A DNA stretch of 64,000 nt. Source: Streblospio benedicti. Its lineage: Eukaryota; Annelida; Polychaeta; Spionida; Spionidae. The stretch's first letter is position 1. Each line of letters starts with the position of its first letter. Below the pieces are notes generated by a model. That model did no database searches. It saw only the letters and a list, made by a program, of their open reading frames with translations, and was not told the DNA's origin. Position numbers and translations under genes: made by a program. The stretch covers positions 18,019,516 through 18,083,515 of the forward strand of contig CM032659.1 in NCBI GenBank assembly GCA_019095985.1. The letters are read 5' to 3'. Below, one piece after another: positions 1 to 13,994 of this stretch.

Positions 1-1641
1 GTAATAACTATTTTAACAACTCGCCAGCAATAATGTTACTCTAAAAAACTCATCAACATTGATTCAATGGCTCAATTCCCTAGCAGCCGAAACATGTATT
101 TCCCCTCACAGTGCGCATGCCTATGTCTCCACTATGAGCAGCTCTCTCTGTATATGAGTAACCCGCCCCTTCTCACTGAGTATCGCAGCTCAAGTCAATA
201 CTGGCCCATTAATATGCTCTGAAATGGCCTCAATCCAACTTCAAAGGAGCCATTACTTCCGCAATTGCCTCGTAATTAATTTACCCATCCATGGTTTGCC
301 ATCACGAAGTTCACTGTTGTGACTGCCAGTGTTTGTAATGGTGGAATATACAATACAGTCTAGACACCGCAGTCAATATCAATTAGATGTACAATGTTTG
401 CTGTTTTTTGTCATTTTGCACAATCAGTTGCAAGCTACATATATGCCAAAGATTTTGTCTTTGTGTCATGGTTGAGTTGGCGGGGAGGTGCATGCGGCAC
501 TTATCATAGGATGGTGTCGAGTAAACATACACGTGTCTTTCACTACAGAGTCAATAAAAGTGGTAATTCTACACACATCAAATAATCATTGATATAAAAT
601 AATGATGCTAGATAGTCTAGGTTTCGCTACCACAGAAATTTGCCTGATAATAGTGAAAGGAAAAAAGTTCATCTGGATAGTGACCCCGTCATGATCGTTT
701 GCTGTAAGCTTGGGTCCACAACAAAAATCACCATGCTGTATCAACTAATTAAGCCTGCATGTTTACAAGAAGCTGTCAAAGTCCCCCAAATGTTCAATTG
801 CAGATCATCGCAGAGTCTAATCCATATCCACACTATAGTGTAATATGCATGTATAAAATGTGGTAAACACTGAATGCAATATTAAAAAGAACAGTCCTCT
901 CGCAACTGAGTGGGGAACATAATCAGGGCTGCTTGCACGGGACCTGCCATGCATGAGTCCTCAATAGCCAATGTCAAAATATATGCCCATATGCTTGGAC
1001 AATCCATAATTCCAAGCAATAAAAGAGGCATCCATTGTATTCTTATTAGGTCAACTTACAGCCATGTGTATAACAGTAAATTTGTTCAACACACACCGTA
1101 CGTTACAAGTCAAACCACAAGGTTCTCAAATCTACTGAACCTTCTGTACTATTATTCTATTCTATCCACTCTTATACAGTGTAAATAATGGTCATAGATC
1201 ATGTCTATTATACACAGATGCAATATCAAAAGCCATCATCCAAATTCTTTCCATTGTGTTCAAGCATACAGCCACATTTTGATGTCTTCTCACATTCACT
1301 GCCATGTAAACGCTTACAATTGCCCAGCATTCAGCCCTCTCTATTTAAATGCAAAAAGTTATGTGAACAATCGAGAGGGTAAGACTTACATGTATAAAAC
1401 AGTTATCCCATTCTAAGAGGTGGATTATCATAATCAGGTGGAATGTGTCGATTTGCTTGTTGACTCAGAATCAGAAGTGTTCAAGACTTTTTGTAAAAAC
1501 ACCACATCCCAAACTGAGTGACAATGTTTTCTAAGCAGCACACCGTATGCGTATGTGTGTGCACTACACATGGTGAGATCTTGTATAGCTTAGAAGGTAG
1601 TGATTGAAGTGTGGTGTCATCTACATGGTGGGATAGGAAGC
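1..1641. other. Region downstream of the CDK5R stop codon; no gene seen
   Basis: The part just below 1642 is expected to be the 3' untranslated region of CDK5R, but no polyadenylation site could be fixed. Short open frames here show no recognisable protein. Confidence 0.5.
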
Positions 1642-4600
1642 TCAGGATTTGTTGTTGTTGATGATGTTGCTGTTGTTGGCTGTTGTACCATAGGCCTTCA
1701 GCTCTGTAAACACCTGCAAAATAAGCAACAAATTGCCACATATTTAGAATCTGAAAATACTTTGTAAATATATGTGCGACTTTCAGCTGCAACATTAATA
1801 CAATATGTTTTATTTCTAAAGAGATTCAAGGATCATGTGTATACACTAATTTAGATTAGGTACATGTAATGCACAAATAGTGAACGAAGATAAGTAAACA
1901 ATGAAAGGGAATATATAACATTGTGACCCGTCCACAGCACAGCTCTAATATAAATGGGAACCATAGTTGGGGTACGTGGATAGGGGAAGTAGTGAACAAC
2001 AAGGGATAAAGAATCCCACATCCCACTCTCTTTAAAGTTTTTTTTCCAATACCTTTTTGATACTTCAGCCCAACTTAGGCTTTTGTCAACAGCTCTTCCC
2101 CTGTCAGCTTATTTATACACAACACTAATCACACCACGAGCTGGAAAGACGCCATCCCTTCAACTCTGACTTTCCATCACATGAGACGTTCTACTGCTGT
2201 ATTTTATATGTCACTACCCCCCCTTATTCACAGAGCTGTGTCACTACCTGTGTGAAGAAGCTGGGGTCCTTGTTGATGCGCAACATGTTGCCGGACAGCC
2301 GATTGATGATCATCAGGCACCGGTCCCAGAACCTGGAGCACAACACCAACAGGTGAACAATGGACGACCAAACATAGAGTTGTTTTCTTACCTATGAATT
2401 CTGGGTATTGTTTGGACAAACCAAATCACGTGACTTTTACAATGCATTTTGGGTATGTTTTAGGGAAAACATTGATGGAGGCTAAAGTATTTCTTCGTCT
2501 ACCCCATCACAGGTTCTAGTTGATCGAGACTAATCACCTAGGAGCGGAATATGGTACTACGATCATACCCCGATATTTCTATTAGCAAACAAGTCTATTG
2601 GTGAGGTTTTAATTCAATGGGCTGATATAAAAATGCTTCCATTTTGGAGATGGTAGGCTGCCTTGGTTAACAAGCACTTCATTTGGTTTGATTGCCACAC
2701 ACCGGGTTAAGTGTTCAATAGTAAGAGTGCAGACACTATACATGTACCCCAATTTGTGTTTGTTTAGTAGTGTGATTAAGTGCTAAATCACTTCAATTAT
2801 AGCATACTAGTATTAGACTTGGTTAACAAGCATTTCGTTTGGATTTATGTACCCACCAAGGCTCAAGAACAAAACATATAGAGTTAAGTGTTCAATGCTA
2901 ATCCACTTCAATAATAACATATTGACGTAATACTATCGTCCACGACAGATAGGAACTTGTGCGAATACGACATTTAATTTATTTCTTATGATGAACTGCT
3001 ACACAATTGGCAAACACATACACGTACATGTACAGGAGAACCCCCGATTGAGACCATTTCTCTTATGAGACCACCTCTATAAAAAGACCATTTTCACGGT
3101 CCCATAAACCTACCAAAAATGAACCCCACCCTGTACACTAGTGTACAGAGACCGCCTAATGATATGAAGGTTCTACTTTACATATACAAAGAATGCTGTG
3201 AGAGCACAGATCCTCGTGAAACCACCACCGTAGGAGGAGAAGAAGAAGACACTGACCTGTCCTTATCGTCCTCCACGAGGAAGGGCTTGAGCGGGTAGGA
3301 GATCTCGTTGCCCATGTAGGAGTAGGAGAGGTAGAGCGCGGTGAGCGTGGTGGCCTGCAGCTCGTGCTCCGTGATGATCTGGTCGTGCACCAGCTCGCGC
3401 ACCAGCATGTACACGAACACCACGTTGGCTGGGTTGATGAACGCGATGTCCTGCCAGCCTTGCAGGAGCAGCGACCTGTGGAGGCAAAGCAGGTGTGTCA
3501 ATTGTAGTGTTTATTTTCCATAGGCAGATCCAGTGGGATGCGGGGTGTTTCCACAGGGGGTGCGCACTCCCTTTTCCCACCAAAAATTGAATTCCAGCCG
3601 ACTATATGATTGCATAAGTTTAAGCTAAACACGGGTATACATTTTGGGGTGTGTGTTACGTACCTATCGACGGTCCTGAGCCACATGACCGCATCGCCAG
3701 GCTCAAAGTGGCGCAGGCGCCAGCAGCGTTTGCACAGGAACTCGCCCAGGCACTTGAGCAGCTCGGACGTGGACGCCTGGAGCGGGAGGAGGGTCAAAGG
3801 TCATGAATCATAGTAGACTATTTTTCAGTTGATCTCATGCTATGAAATTTAATCTTTCAGGGTTCTTGACTTAAATTGTCTTAAAGTTAACTTAGACTTT
3901 CTTAGATTTTTTACATTTCAACCCAATATCCACCCCGTTCACCATTAGCCTGGATATTGTTTACAATGTACAGATTACAGATAAGAAAACTCGTGTATGC
4001 AACCTCAGACCTCAGCTGTTCCCAACCTGGCCATCAAAATAAAGGCAAAGAGAGACAAAAGAGGTGCCCCGTCAACCCCTGGATGTCCATAACTCCTGGT
4101 TTTCCCATGTCCCGTGCACCGACCTGTATGACTGTCTTCTTGGGGCTCTGGGTCGTGGCGGGCGGCGCCTTGGGCGTGGTCTGAGTCTGCACGGCGCGCA
4201 CGTCGCGGTTCTCGAGGCGACGTAGGACGTTGTTGTTGTGGACGTTGTGGTTACGTCGCTCGTTCTCCACGCCGTACGCCGCGGCCGCCGTGAGGGGCGC
4301 TCCGGTAGCAGGTGCGATGGACGAGGACGTCTTCAGGTTGTAGCACGACACCGACTTCTGGAACTGCGGGGGAAGAGAGGCTGTTAGGTGATCGGCTCTT
4401 ACAGCTGGTAGTATGGCTGTTTAGGTGGCAGAAGGGGGTAGGGGTAGGTGGGTGTGGGTGTGGGTGTGTGGGGCAGATGTTTTAAGGACCACATTGTAAA
4501 TAAGCAGTACTTTGTGAAAGCTTTCATGTGTTACTCGATGAACATCATGCGACAATCTTGATCTGTGATTATATGTGATTATATTATATTCTATTCATAT

Positions 4601-7600
4601 TTTGATTTTAAATGGTTGATGAACAAATCTAATATAATATAATCAAGAGTAAAGAGAGAGATGTGGTAAGGAAAGATTGGCGGGTGGGGGCGTCGTAGGA
4701 ATGTGTGATAAGCTGAAAAACGTCGAGTGTAGGGGAAAATTAAAATGTATGGCAGTTACAAACAAAAGTTAAGAACTAGGCACCATGGCTCCCATCTCAA
4801 GCTGTGAATGTGAATCCGATTTCAACACTCAAATTATGATGTAAGACATGATATAAGAGCTGGTTTTAGTATCAAGTTATTTTTCAATGTATTACCTATA
4901 CACGTTTTCATTTATATAGATCCCCAGTGTCAATTCTTTAAGAATTGACTTAATTCTGTTAAATACAGTATCGTAGTATTTTTCTAAATTATTCTTCATT
5001 TTTTAATCGTTGTAATGTACACATCTCACCAATATTAAAAAAAAAGAAAAAAGAAAAAAGAAAAAGAAAAAAAGTCATCTGTCACGTTTTTGCAGGTGCA
5101 GTAAAGGCCTTTGTATCATGTTCAGTGCTCTGAGGTTCAGTGTCTATTATTCACCAGCTTTAGTTTCATGTAGCAGCCTTGAGGAGGCGGTTTACCCCCG
5201 TATGTCATCGAGTGCCTCGTTACTTAAAAAGGCTGAGCGCACCTGAGGCATCATGAGAAATATCGCCCCCCCCTGTTAGAATGTGAAGTCTCGCACGCCC
5301 ACGCCGCTTGCACTTACTGCAGCATAGGCAGATCCAGGGGAGGGGGGGCAGGGGGCGCGTGCCCCCCTTTCCCCACTTCATTATCGTAGGGTTTTTAGCA
5401 TGTCCGCCATCGATCACGCATACGAAACCCATGAAATCCCTGAAGTGCTCTCCCGCTTTTCTAAAAACCTGGATCTGCCATGGCTGCAGTCAGCAAGCCT
5501 ACCTGCAAGCCTGCCCGTCAGCCAGACAGGCAGGCAGACAACCAGCCAGCCTACAAGCTAGCCTGCCCGTCAAACAGACAGGCAAGAGGGCAGGCTTCGA
5601 CCTGGTAGACAGGTACCCCATGTATTGTACATGTACATGCACAATCACCCACTTAATACGCCTTCAGAGTAGACGCAAGGAACATCTTAACTGCAGCACT
5701 TAAATAAGTGTGTGTGAGTGGGATGTTTACCAGAAATGTTAAAAACTTGCACAGAACATAGTCACATTTAAGCTGTTGTATATATACAGTTAAAACATGG
5801 ATACGTGTCAAAGTTTACCCCCACTTGAATACTAGTATATCCCACAACATATTCATACATGCTAAAAGAAAACCTATTATGTTAATGCAATGATTGCATC
5901 AGCCGATGGCACGATTCTAATTAGTAATATCAAGACACAGCCGACAAATAGATCATACCAGATACAAATTAACAATCAAAAGTGTCCATAACTATTGCTA
6001 TTAGGAACGCCATTACAATCAGGCCAACAACAGATTGCATTTCCAACCCACAAACTATTTCATATGATAAATCACGACCCATAATCTCAGTCAGCCGATC
6101 CTTGGACTCCCACGGTTTACATAGAAGCGTCAACAGCTGGATCTAATTACAACGTGTACATATCAGAGGACCAGAACATGAAAAATAGCTTGAAAATGAT
6201 ATCCATAAAATTGAGGTGTCTACAATACAGACTTTGTGAGAAACTACATGTCCTCACGCATTTTTAGCCATGATTTATGAATTTCTTCACACCAAGTTCA
6301 CTTTGTATGTATGCACTGATGAGATAGATTTTACTCTTTTTATCCACATACCAGCTTGAATGAGAGAACCTTCAGAGGAGACATCTCGGAACGAACTGCC
6401 TCTGAGGATCAAATCATGATGAACAAACATGCTAATTATTGTTCTCAGAATTGCCGGGAAATGTTCGAACAATAAACGTACTGGGTGTCGGCGACACTGA
6501 CCTATTATTGCTGTAGGCATATAGTGTTCATCATCATTGCCATAGCAACCAATGAGGTAGTGTCTGTTCTCTCTGCGTAATTATAATCTGTCGATTTCCA
6601 CTCTGTACAATAGGCCAAATCTTGCCTACGCACAGCTGTGATCATGACTGTAAATGTTCCTGACATGTGGATTTAGGGTTTTAACATGTTCACTACCTGC
6701 GATAGAGGGTAGATGTTGATCGCTATAGTTTATCTATGATTGGTTGCTATCTTCCCTGTGGTAACTGTGTGGCTGATACTATTTGACGAATTTTGGAGAA
6801 GCACACGTCATTGAATATCAACTATTTAGCAGTCAGATTGTTCAACACCACAAAGTGAAAGTATATTTAATCTAAGAGTAAAGTGACACGTCGTTAGAAC
6901 ATGCTGTTGAAGGTGTCTGGAAACATGTTATTATAACCAGAATAACTGAGACACGCCTTTTGGTTTTCATTAAAGGTGCAATCAGTAAATATAGACGTAG
7001 GACAAGATGGCCATGGAATCCACCACAACACCCGCAATCTAGTGGCATTGGATGATGACCTCACGGACCATGGTAACAAGACACTGCAATCATGCTAAAT
7101 GCTTCATCCTGATAACCGGTAGTTGCGTCACCAGTTGCAGTAGGTTTCAAGGTTTTACCAAGCAGCTGTAACTTTTATTTACGGAGCAATCCCCAAATGA
7201 ACTGTGATTCTCCATATAGCTCAGCCTCCGAGATAAGACTTTCAGCAATCTCCTAGTGGTGATGTCATCATTGCGCATGCGCATGTTCACCTTTAAGAAC
7301 TGGTTTTAACAAAGTGTGACTTCAAATTATCGCTCAAAATAACACCTACATTAAACACTTATCACTTGACATTCTGCATTAGAGTTCGTTGATATCACAT
7401 CTCCAATTCACGATCATATATGGTCTTATGTAAGATGAATACTCAAACTTGGTTTGTCACGATTCCATGAATACTATTTGATGTATTAAAACATTTGAAT
7501 TTCGTTTCTCCAAACGTTATTGACACCTGTTGAAGTGAGGAGATTGAGCACGAACCAAAACCGTGTGTCCTCAACTTGAACTTTGTGTATTATATTGACT

Positions 7601-10600
7601 CAATAATCGTTTAAAATAGACATTTAGTTCCAGTTAAAGTTAAGAATAGATAACATATTCTACATACTACATCTGACGAAAATTGTTGTAGTATTTAGTT
7701 TCTGGACTGTATATAAGCAGGACAACAGGAAAATGAATACTGGAATATGAATATGAAATTTAAGAATATAATTAGAGCTATTTCACACATTTAGTAACAC
7801 TATCAGGGTTGAAAAACCGAACATGAAGTACTTTTGTATAGTGTAACTTATCTATATAAGTACCATGTTGAGACTGTACTGGGCTCAAGTCGTCTCAAAT
7901 GAGGGGGGGGGTAGGGGGGGACCTCTTTGTGCTCACGAAAATGTCCTTATTATAGACATAGCAATTATTTATTTCTTCAGCTATATTGCAGCCATAGAAA
8001 AAATGAAATGAATATTATATACCCTATCGACAATAAGGTTAGTAAAGTAGTCAATTGAGAGAGATGATCTAGCCCATGAAGTCTAAATTTTGCACTGGCA
8101 AGTATGGCATGATCTATGAGTCGCATGCGGAGAGGCAATACGAATGCATGTCATTAATTGCTGTGTCTACCATGTTAGCATATTGTGAGTGGTTTACAAT
8201 ACACACAAATGCTATTCATGCTACTTCACGCTAAAGCACCCAGTTTTTGTAACAACATATTTATTGCAGCAATACAGTCATGTGTTTAATTCAGTGGGTA
8301 GTAGTCAATTGACTTGGCTAATCTTGTTGGCTGAAGCATTCCATTTGTTTTATAAAAGTGTAAAGCCCAATTTATTTAGGATCAACATGGATCAAGCAGA
8401 ACCCAGCAGAAGTGAGTCATATTTGTGATTCTATCCAATAGGATAGTACATGCATTCTATCCACATTCAGTGTGAATAGTATAAATTATTACAGGCCAAG
8501 TTAGAACATTATACAGTCATTCCAAAATGCATTATTATTAACCTCACTCAGCCAGTATGCATGTTAGTTAGCACATCCAACTTTCCCCTGTTATGGACAT
8601 GTACATGCTAAAAAGGCCCATATTGTAACTCCGCACCTTCGGTCTACGGTAACACCCCTGCGTAGGGACATGGCTATAAAGAAAAAAGTAAATTGGACAG
8701 AAGGTGGCTCATATTAGATTGGGTTCTTAAATTGTCTATCAGTTATAATGGTCCTTGAAGATAATCCATATTCATATCACAAGCCAAAGTACACCCCTGC
8801 CCATGGCAGCAGGCAGGCACTAATGGTTTAATCAGTCCCAGCCTCGGGCCAAGGCCACCAACTCTCGGGGATGGGAAATGCCTGGTACTGTCACGAAACA
8901 CTCTTAGATATCTGCAGACATAGTCACATACACAGAGCTGCACATAATATACAGTATACGTGTATCCATAGGACATCCCACGTGCCATCTATTTATTATT
9001 TAGTGACTCACACCCGGACGGCGTGATGGCTGATGGCTGAGCATGGTCTACAATATCTCCTACTATAATTATGCAAGAAACATGAAATGCAAACCATGAC
9101 AGGTTGTAATTGATATGGGGTGTAAACTTTAAGTGATCAAAACGCATAGGACAATCACCATTATGAATGATGAACGGAATTCAAAGCACGGAATAGAGAT
9201 CAGCACAGCATCAAATACCATTGTCATTTCCAGTCACACGACTGTTTTATGGGGCATCATTTAAACTGACAGCGTAATTACATTCACTATATTACTCAAT
9301 ATTACACATCCGTATGCTATAACAGTGTACATTTGCATGCTGCTCTATGAGTCACGTGTCCCTGGCATGATGACCTGGATAATGAAGCATGCTGCACGCG
9401 CATGACTCACGCTGTAGTGTGCATTCCTACACTCAAACCCTGACTCACCCTTTACTACAATCTCCTCACTCCCAGGGGCAAGACACCCTCACACTCTCCG
9501 GCGCACAGTGACTGCGTATGGACAGTGACAAATCAAGGGACTGTGAACTGGAGGCCAAATGTCGCACCATTTTGACCAGGGCCCAAAGAAGCCGGAAATT
9601 AACAGGATGCACTTCTTGGGATTTACCACCCACTTTCCCAGAATGCCTGGAACTGTCACTAAACACTTAGATATTGGCAGACATACTCATATACACATAG
9701 CTGTAATAGTATACCATGTACATGTATCAACAGGAGTCCAACTAACCAATGCACGCGAATGCAACAATGTTAATAAATGGGCCTTGAGTTAGCAAGATGA
9801 ATAAGAAAGTTATGATTCATTGCATGTTGTCGTGTCTTCATCATCTTGCCACAGCAAGGTATCATCTATCAAATGTTATAGATAGATGTTCTGAACAGAA
9901 CCCCGAATTGGTGAAGATGTGTCTTCATCTGATGAGTTGTTTGTGTTCTAGTAAGAATAACATGTCACCAATAATAAGTGATATTTGTTATTGACGCACT
10001 GTGAGAGTGTTGACAAATACATGCATGAAACTAATTGCGAAGAAAAGGAACGTGATAAATGATGTTAATTATCATCATAGTACTCGTAAGATGATGTCAA
10101 GAAATGTTGCTCAACAAAACAGTCAGTTCAGGAGCATTATCATAAACAAGAACAAATTAGACGTCAGTTGAACTGACACATTCACAGACTTAAAGTTTTA
10201 TATGTATTTGATTTTCCTCATTTATCATGGCAGTGTACTTTGTTTTATATTAACACCATCACATGCAATGTAATTGCAGACTGTCAAATGCAGGACATGC
10301 TTAAGGAAATTGCAGCAATACTTTCAGTGTACCGAAACTTCTCATTATCAGTTTCAACCGGAAGTACTTCTCCTTACCGGCTATGGGGTATGTGCATTTG
10401 TCATTAGGACCATGTATAAATTCTACTTAATATAGGAGGGTTCATCTGAAAATGTTCTCCTTATTTGGCAGACAAACTTCAGATTTGCATACATTAATAT
10501 AATGTTGCCATTGCCAACCTCTTCGTATTAAGCATAAGCCTGGGTGATTTGCTGTGCACGTAATCTTGCCTATCCGCCCTGCCATTACTATGTCGATGAG

Positions 10601-13600
10601 CAGTTTACGTGCTTACTGAGTAAACCCTCTATTGGCCCTCCTTATCAACGCAGCCCGGAGACATCTCAAGGTTGCTCAATCACGACTCACTGTGCTCCTC
10701 GCATCTTGCCACCACCGCTGGCTCTTTCCCACAAGCTATGGCATTTTGTCAATAAAAACTACAACATAAACTCCCATAACGCCATACTACCCCAGCCACC
10801 TCAAAAGAGAAACTTCAATGTTTATTTCCGAAAGGGCCGATGGCCGAACCGCCATTTTCTTTCTTATTTTTTGCTCAAATTGCCACAAAGACACCAAAAG
10901 CCTACAATCGCCAATAAATGTCATTTGCTACAGCCACATACATGTATATCAATCTATTCACCCCAACCTTTCATCAAAACACAATCTAACTTGGCATATC
11001 ACCTAAGCCAACTTTTGTACTCAGTTAAAAAAATCCTATCCTTCCTCTCCACATCTTTTCAACACCATGTCCCATAAATCTCCCTATGTTGACAGTCGGG
11101 TGTCTGTTCCCCTCACATGTCCGATATCATAAACATCAGCGTACACATGGCGGCGGCGGCGGCGGCGGCCACCCTTTGTTTGTCCTGGCATCGGCCAGCT
11201 CCCCAAAAGGCCCTACATGCGTTAAAAGTGACACCGCGACAGGGCTGTTTTTTACGGCCCTTTAATTTGGAAAAGTAATCAATTGAAAATCATTATATAT
11301 GGACAAGACACAAATGCAAGGGACATCGTAATTATACGGACATCATATTGACAAGTGACAAAGGAATCTTTTTGGAATGTCTTAAAAATGGACACAGATA
11401 CAAGGCACTTGTTTCAGGACCCCATTTAAGGTCCTTTCCAAGCACACACCCGGGTGGTTTAGTGGGTCTTACTGAGCCTCATATGTATGCAAAGGTAAGC
11501 CGTACGGAGGGGTGGCTGACCGCGAGGCTGTTCACTCTAAATGTGAACGGACACAGGGACCTTGTGCCAATGATAGTTAGACAGAAAAGCAATACACGAA
11601 CACAGACAGACAATTCTTACTTAACATCTATATGTCAAGAGAATATTAATTTGATTTAAGCTTGTATAATGTGTATTTGTTGTTGACTTTTTGTCATTAC
11701 TGAACAGGAAGATGGTGGTTGGGTTTACATTGATGACATACTTATTAATTCCAATATTTTGCAGAATCAACTCTGGAGAGGTAGGCATGAAAGCAACTGC
11801 ATTAGTTGTTTGAAAAAAGAAAGAAGGTGATTTAATTGATGGCTAATTCCCACAAGCTATGGTCTTTTATTGATAAAAATACAACATACACTCCTGTATA
11901 GAGTACAGACCACAACGACAAACAATTCGTAGAATCAGTTATCTAAAGGTAGACATGATGACAACTGCACTAGTTGATTAAATTTGAAAAAAGGAAGATG
12001 ATTTAATTAAAAAAATATTAAATTTCCTATCAAAGACCCATTCAAAAGACATAGATAGAATATCACACCTACTGGTCTATGGGTTGAATCATCATTGCCC
12101 ACGAATAATACTCATATATGTACATGTAACCGGCGAGAACAAACAAAAGGGTGGTGAAGCCGAGCTGTTGAGTAGGAGGTACTGCTGCAGTCTGCTCCTA
12201 GTCCGTGTGTATGACTCACTTTAACCGAAATATCTTACCCAGCAGTCAGTGCGCGAATGGCAGACGACCTGTATGGGAGGTGTGAGGAGTACCTTCATAC
12301 ACATGCCAGGGGTCACAGTGTGATGACCAGTCAAGTATTATAGAACAGTTAACTCAGGTATTACTCAAAATATGTCCTCATTCCTTAAGCATTTATTTTA
12401 CAGTTTCTCTTTCCAATATCTGTTTAAGATGCCATTTATAATAAGGTGGTTATCACTTCACTAAGGCCCAAGTGGGGCATGAAGTACTAATGAGTACTAA
12501 TACACTTCCCAACAGACGTTTGTCATTTGTTGACCTCAGAAATGATGGTGAGAGAAACAGAGAAACGACTGTTAATTTGTATACAACCATATATCTGTAC
12601 TTGATGGTTGCAGACTAATAATGTCATAGCAAAAAATGGAAATGTTTTTTTTGTGATTACCTTAAACATACTTGATACCTGACAGATTATGAATGTGATG
12701 AAGGATACTCATGTATGTCTGTGCATACATAGTCTCAAGGGCATACGCCCACTTTCCTCCCCAGCTCTCACCTTGGTGGGTGTGTGGTATTATCATCATA
12801 TTACAATAAAATCACAAATTAACAACAGGAAACGCCTTTCTCTGCAACGCAATCTTTATCATGTTTACAATTATTCTATCTATGTGCTCAAATGTACATG
12901 TACCTACCATAGTGCTGATGTTGTTGTTTTCACTTTGATATTCTATCACAAAAACACAAATGAACAAAAGGAAGTAACGTTTATCAGCAAGACAATCTTT
13001 AACATACAGTAGACTCTCTCTATTAGGACCACCTTTGGGACCAGCGTTATATGCCCTCAATAGTGAGGTGGTCTCTTTACAGAGGTTCATTCTGGTAGTT
13101 TTATAAAGGTTTCGGACTGTGAAAAGTGATCTTTTTACAGAGGTGGTCTCAATAGAGAGGTGGTCTTAATTGGAGGTTCTACTGTAGGTTATCTACGTGT
13201 TTGAATGTACCTTAGTGGTGTTGTTGTTCTCCACATCATCTGACAGTGGTGTGGTGGCAGTCACCGCGTTGTCGAGCCGGCCGGTACTCGTGATGAGGTT
13301 GGCGTTTGCAGGCCTTGGAGCGCCCGGCGGCGGGGGCGGCGGGTACTTCACATAGTGCGGGTTCGTCATCGTTGTCGTGTTGGTAGATTTTTCAGTCTTC
13401 TTCTTGGATGCCACATTGAAGCGCTTCCAGCTGAGGGTGGAGATGAAAATCGAGTGCTTCTTGAAGTTCTTCTCATTCTGAAAATAACAAAAATATCATG
13501 GAGATGTGTGAGAAGTTTGATTCTGCATATTATGTTGACAGTTGTTTTTGCCTTCTGAGTAATAGGGGGCTGCTATTCAGAATCAAAACAAAACAAAATC

Positions 13601-13939
13601 AATGACACTGTTGGCTGTAAATGATTCCTAATCTAGTAGAGAACTGAAAATTAATGGTCTCTCATGGCGTCTGTATTCTAGGTTTTCTAAAGTGAGATTC
13701 ATGCCCCATATAAGGAGCCTGCGGTGGTGCTATATTTACACAAACGCTCCCATCTTCTCAGCAATCGAATTTGCCCCTGTATTCCACCTCAAAGTGCACT
13801 AAATTACATTTAACGCACGCAACATTTCCTCATCCAATGATTTGCATCTTAATACAAAATATGAAAATTAATAATTGGTACTGAAGAACAAACGTGATTT
13901 TTCGTACACACAGAGCTCTTTAAAAAGTGTGAGTGTGTG

Positions 13940-13994
<55 letters not shown>

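Larger units (their letters stand above)
4364..13210. other. CDK5R intron 2 (8.8 kb)
   Basis: Bounded by exon 3 and exon 2 of the CDK5R gene. It holds the A-rich tract at 5034, the MITEs at 5323 and 13007, a G-run at about 7902-7920, a short GGC run at 11151-11168, and a diverged direct duplication (8873-8966 versus 9638-9728). The 177-codon frame at 10544-11077 has no protein-like pattern. Nothing else is recognised. Confidence 0.6.

Noticed and set aside
10544-11077. 177-codon plus-strand frame
   Set aside because: No domain, composition follows C/A-rich DNA, lies inside CDK5R intron 2 and includes no splice or start support.
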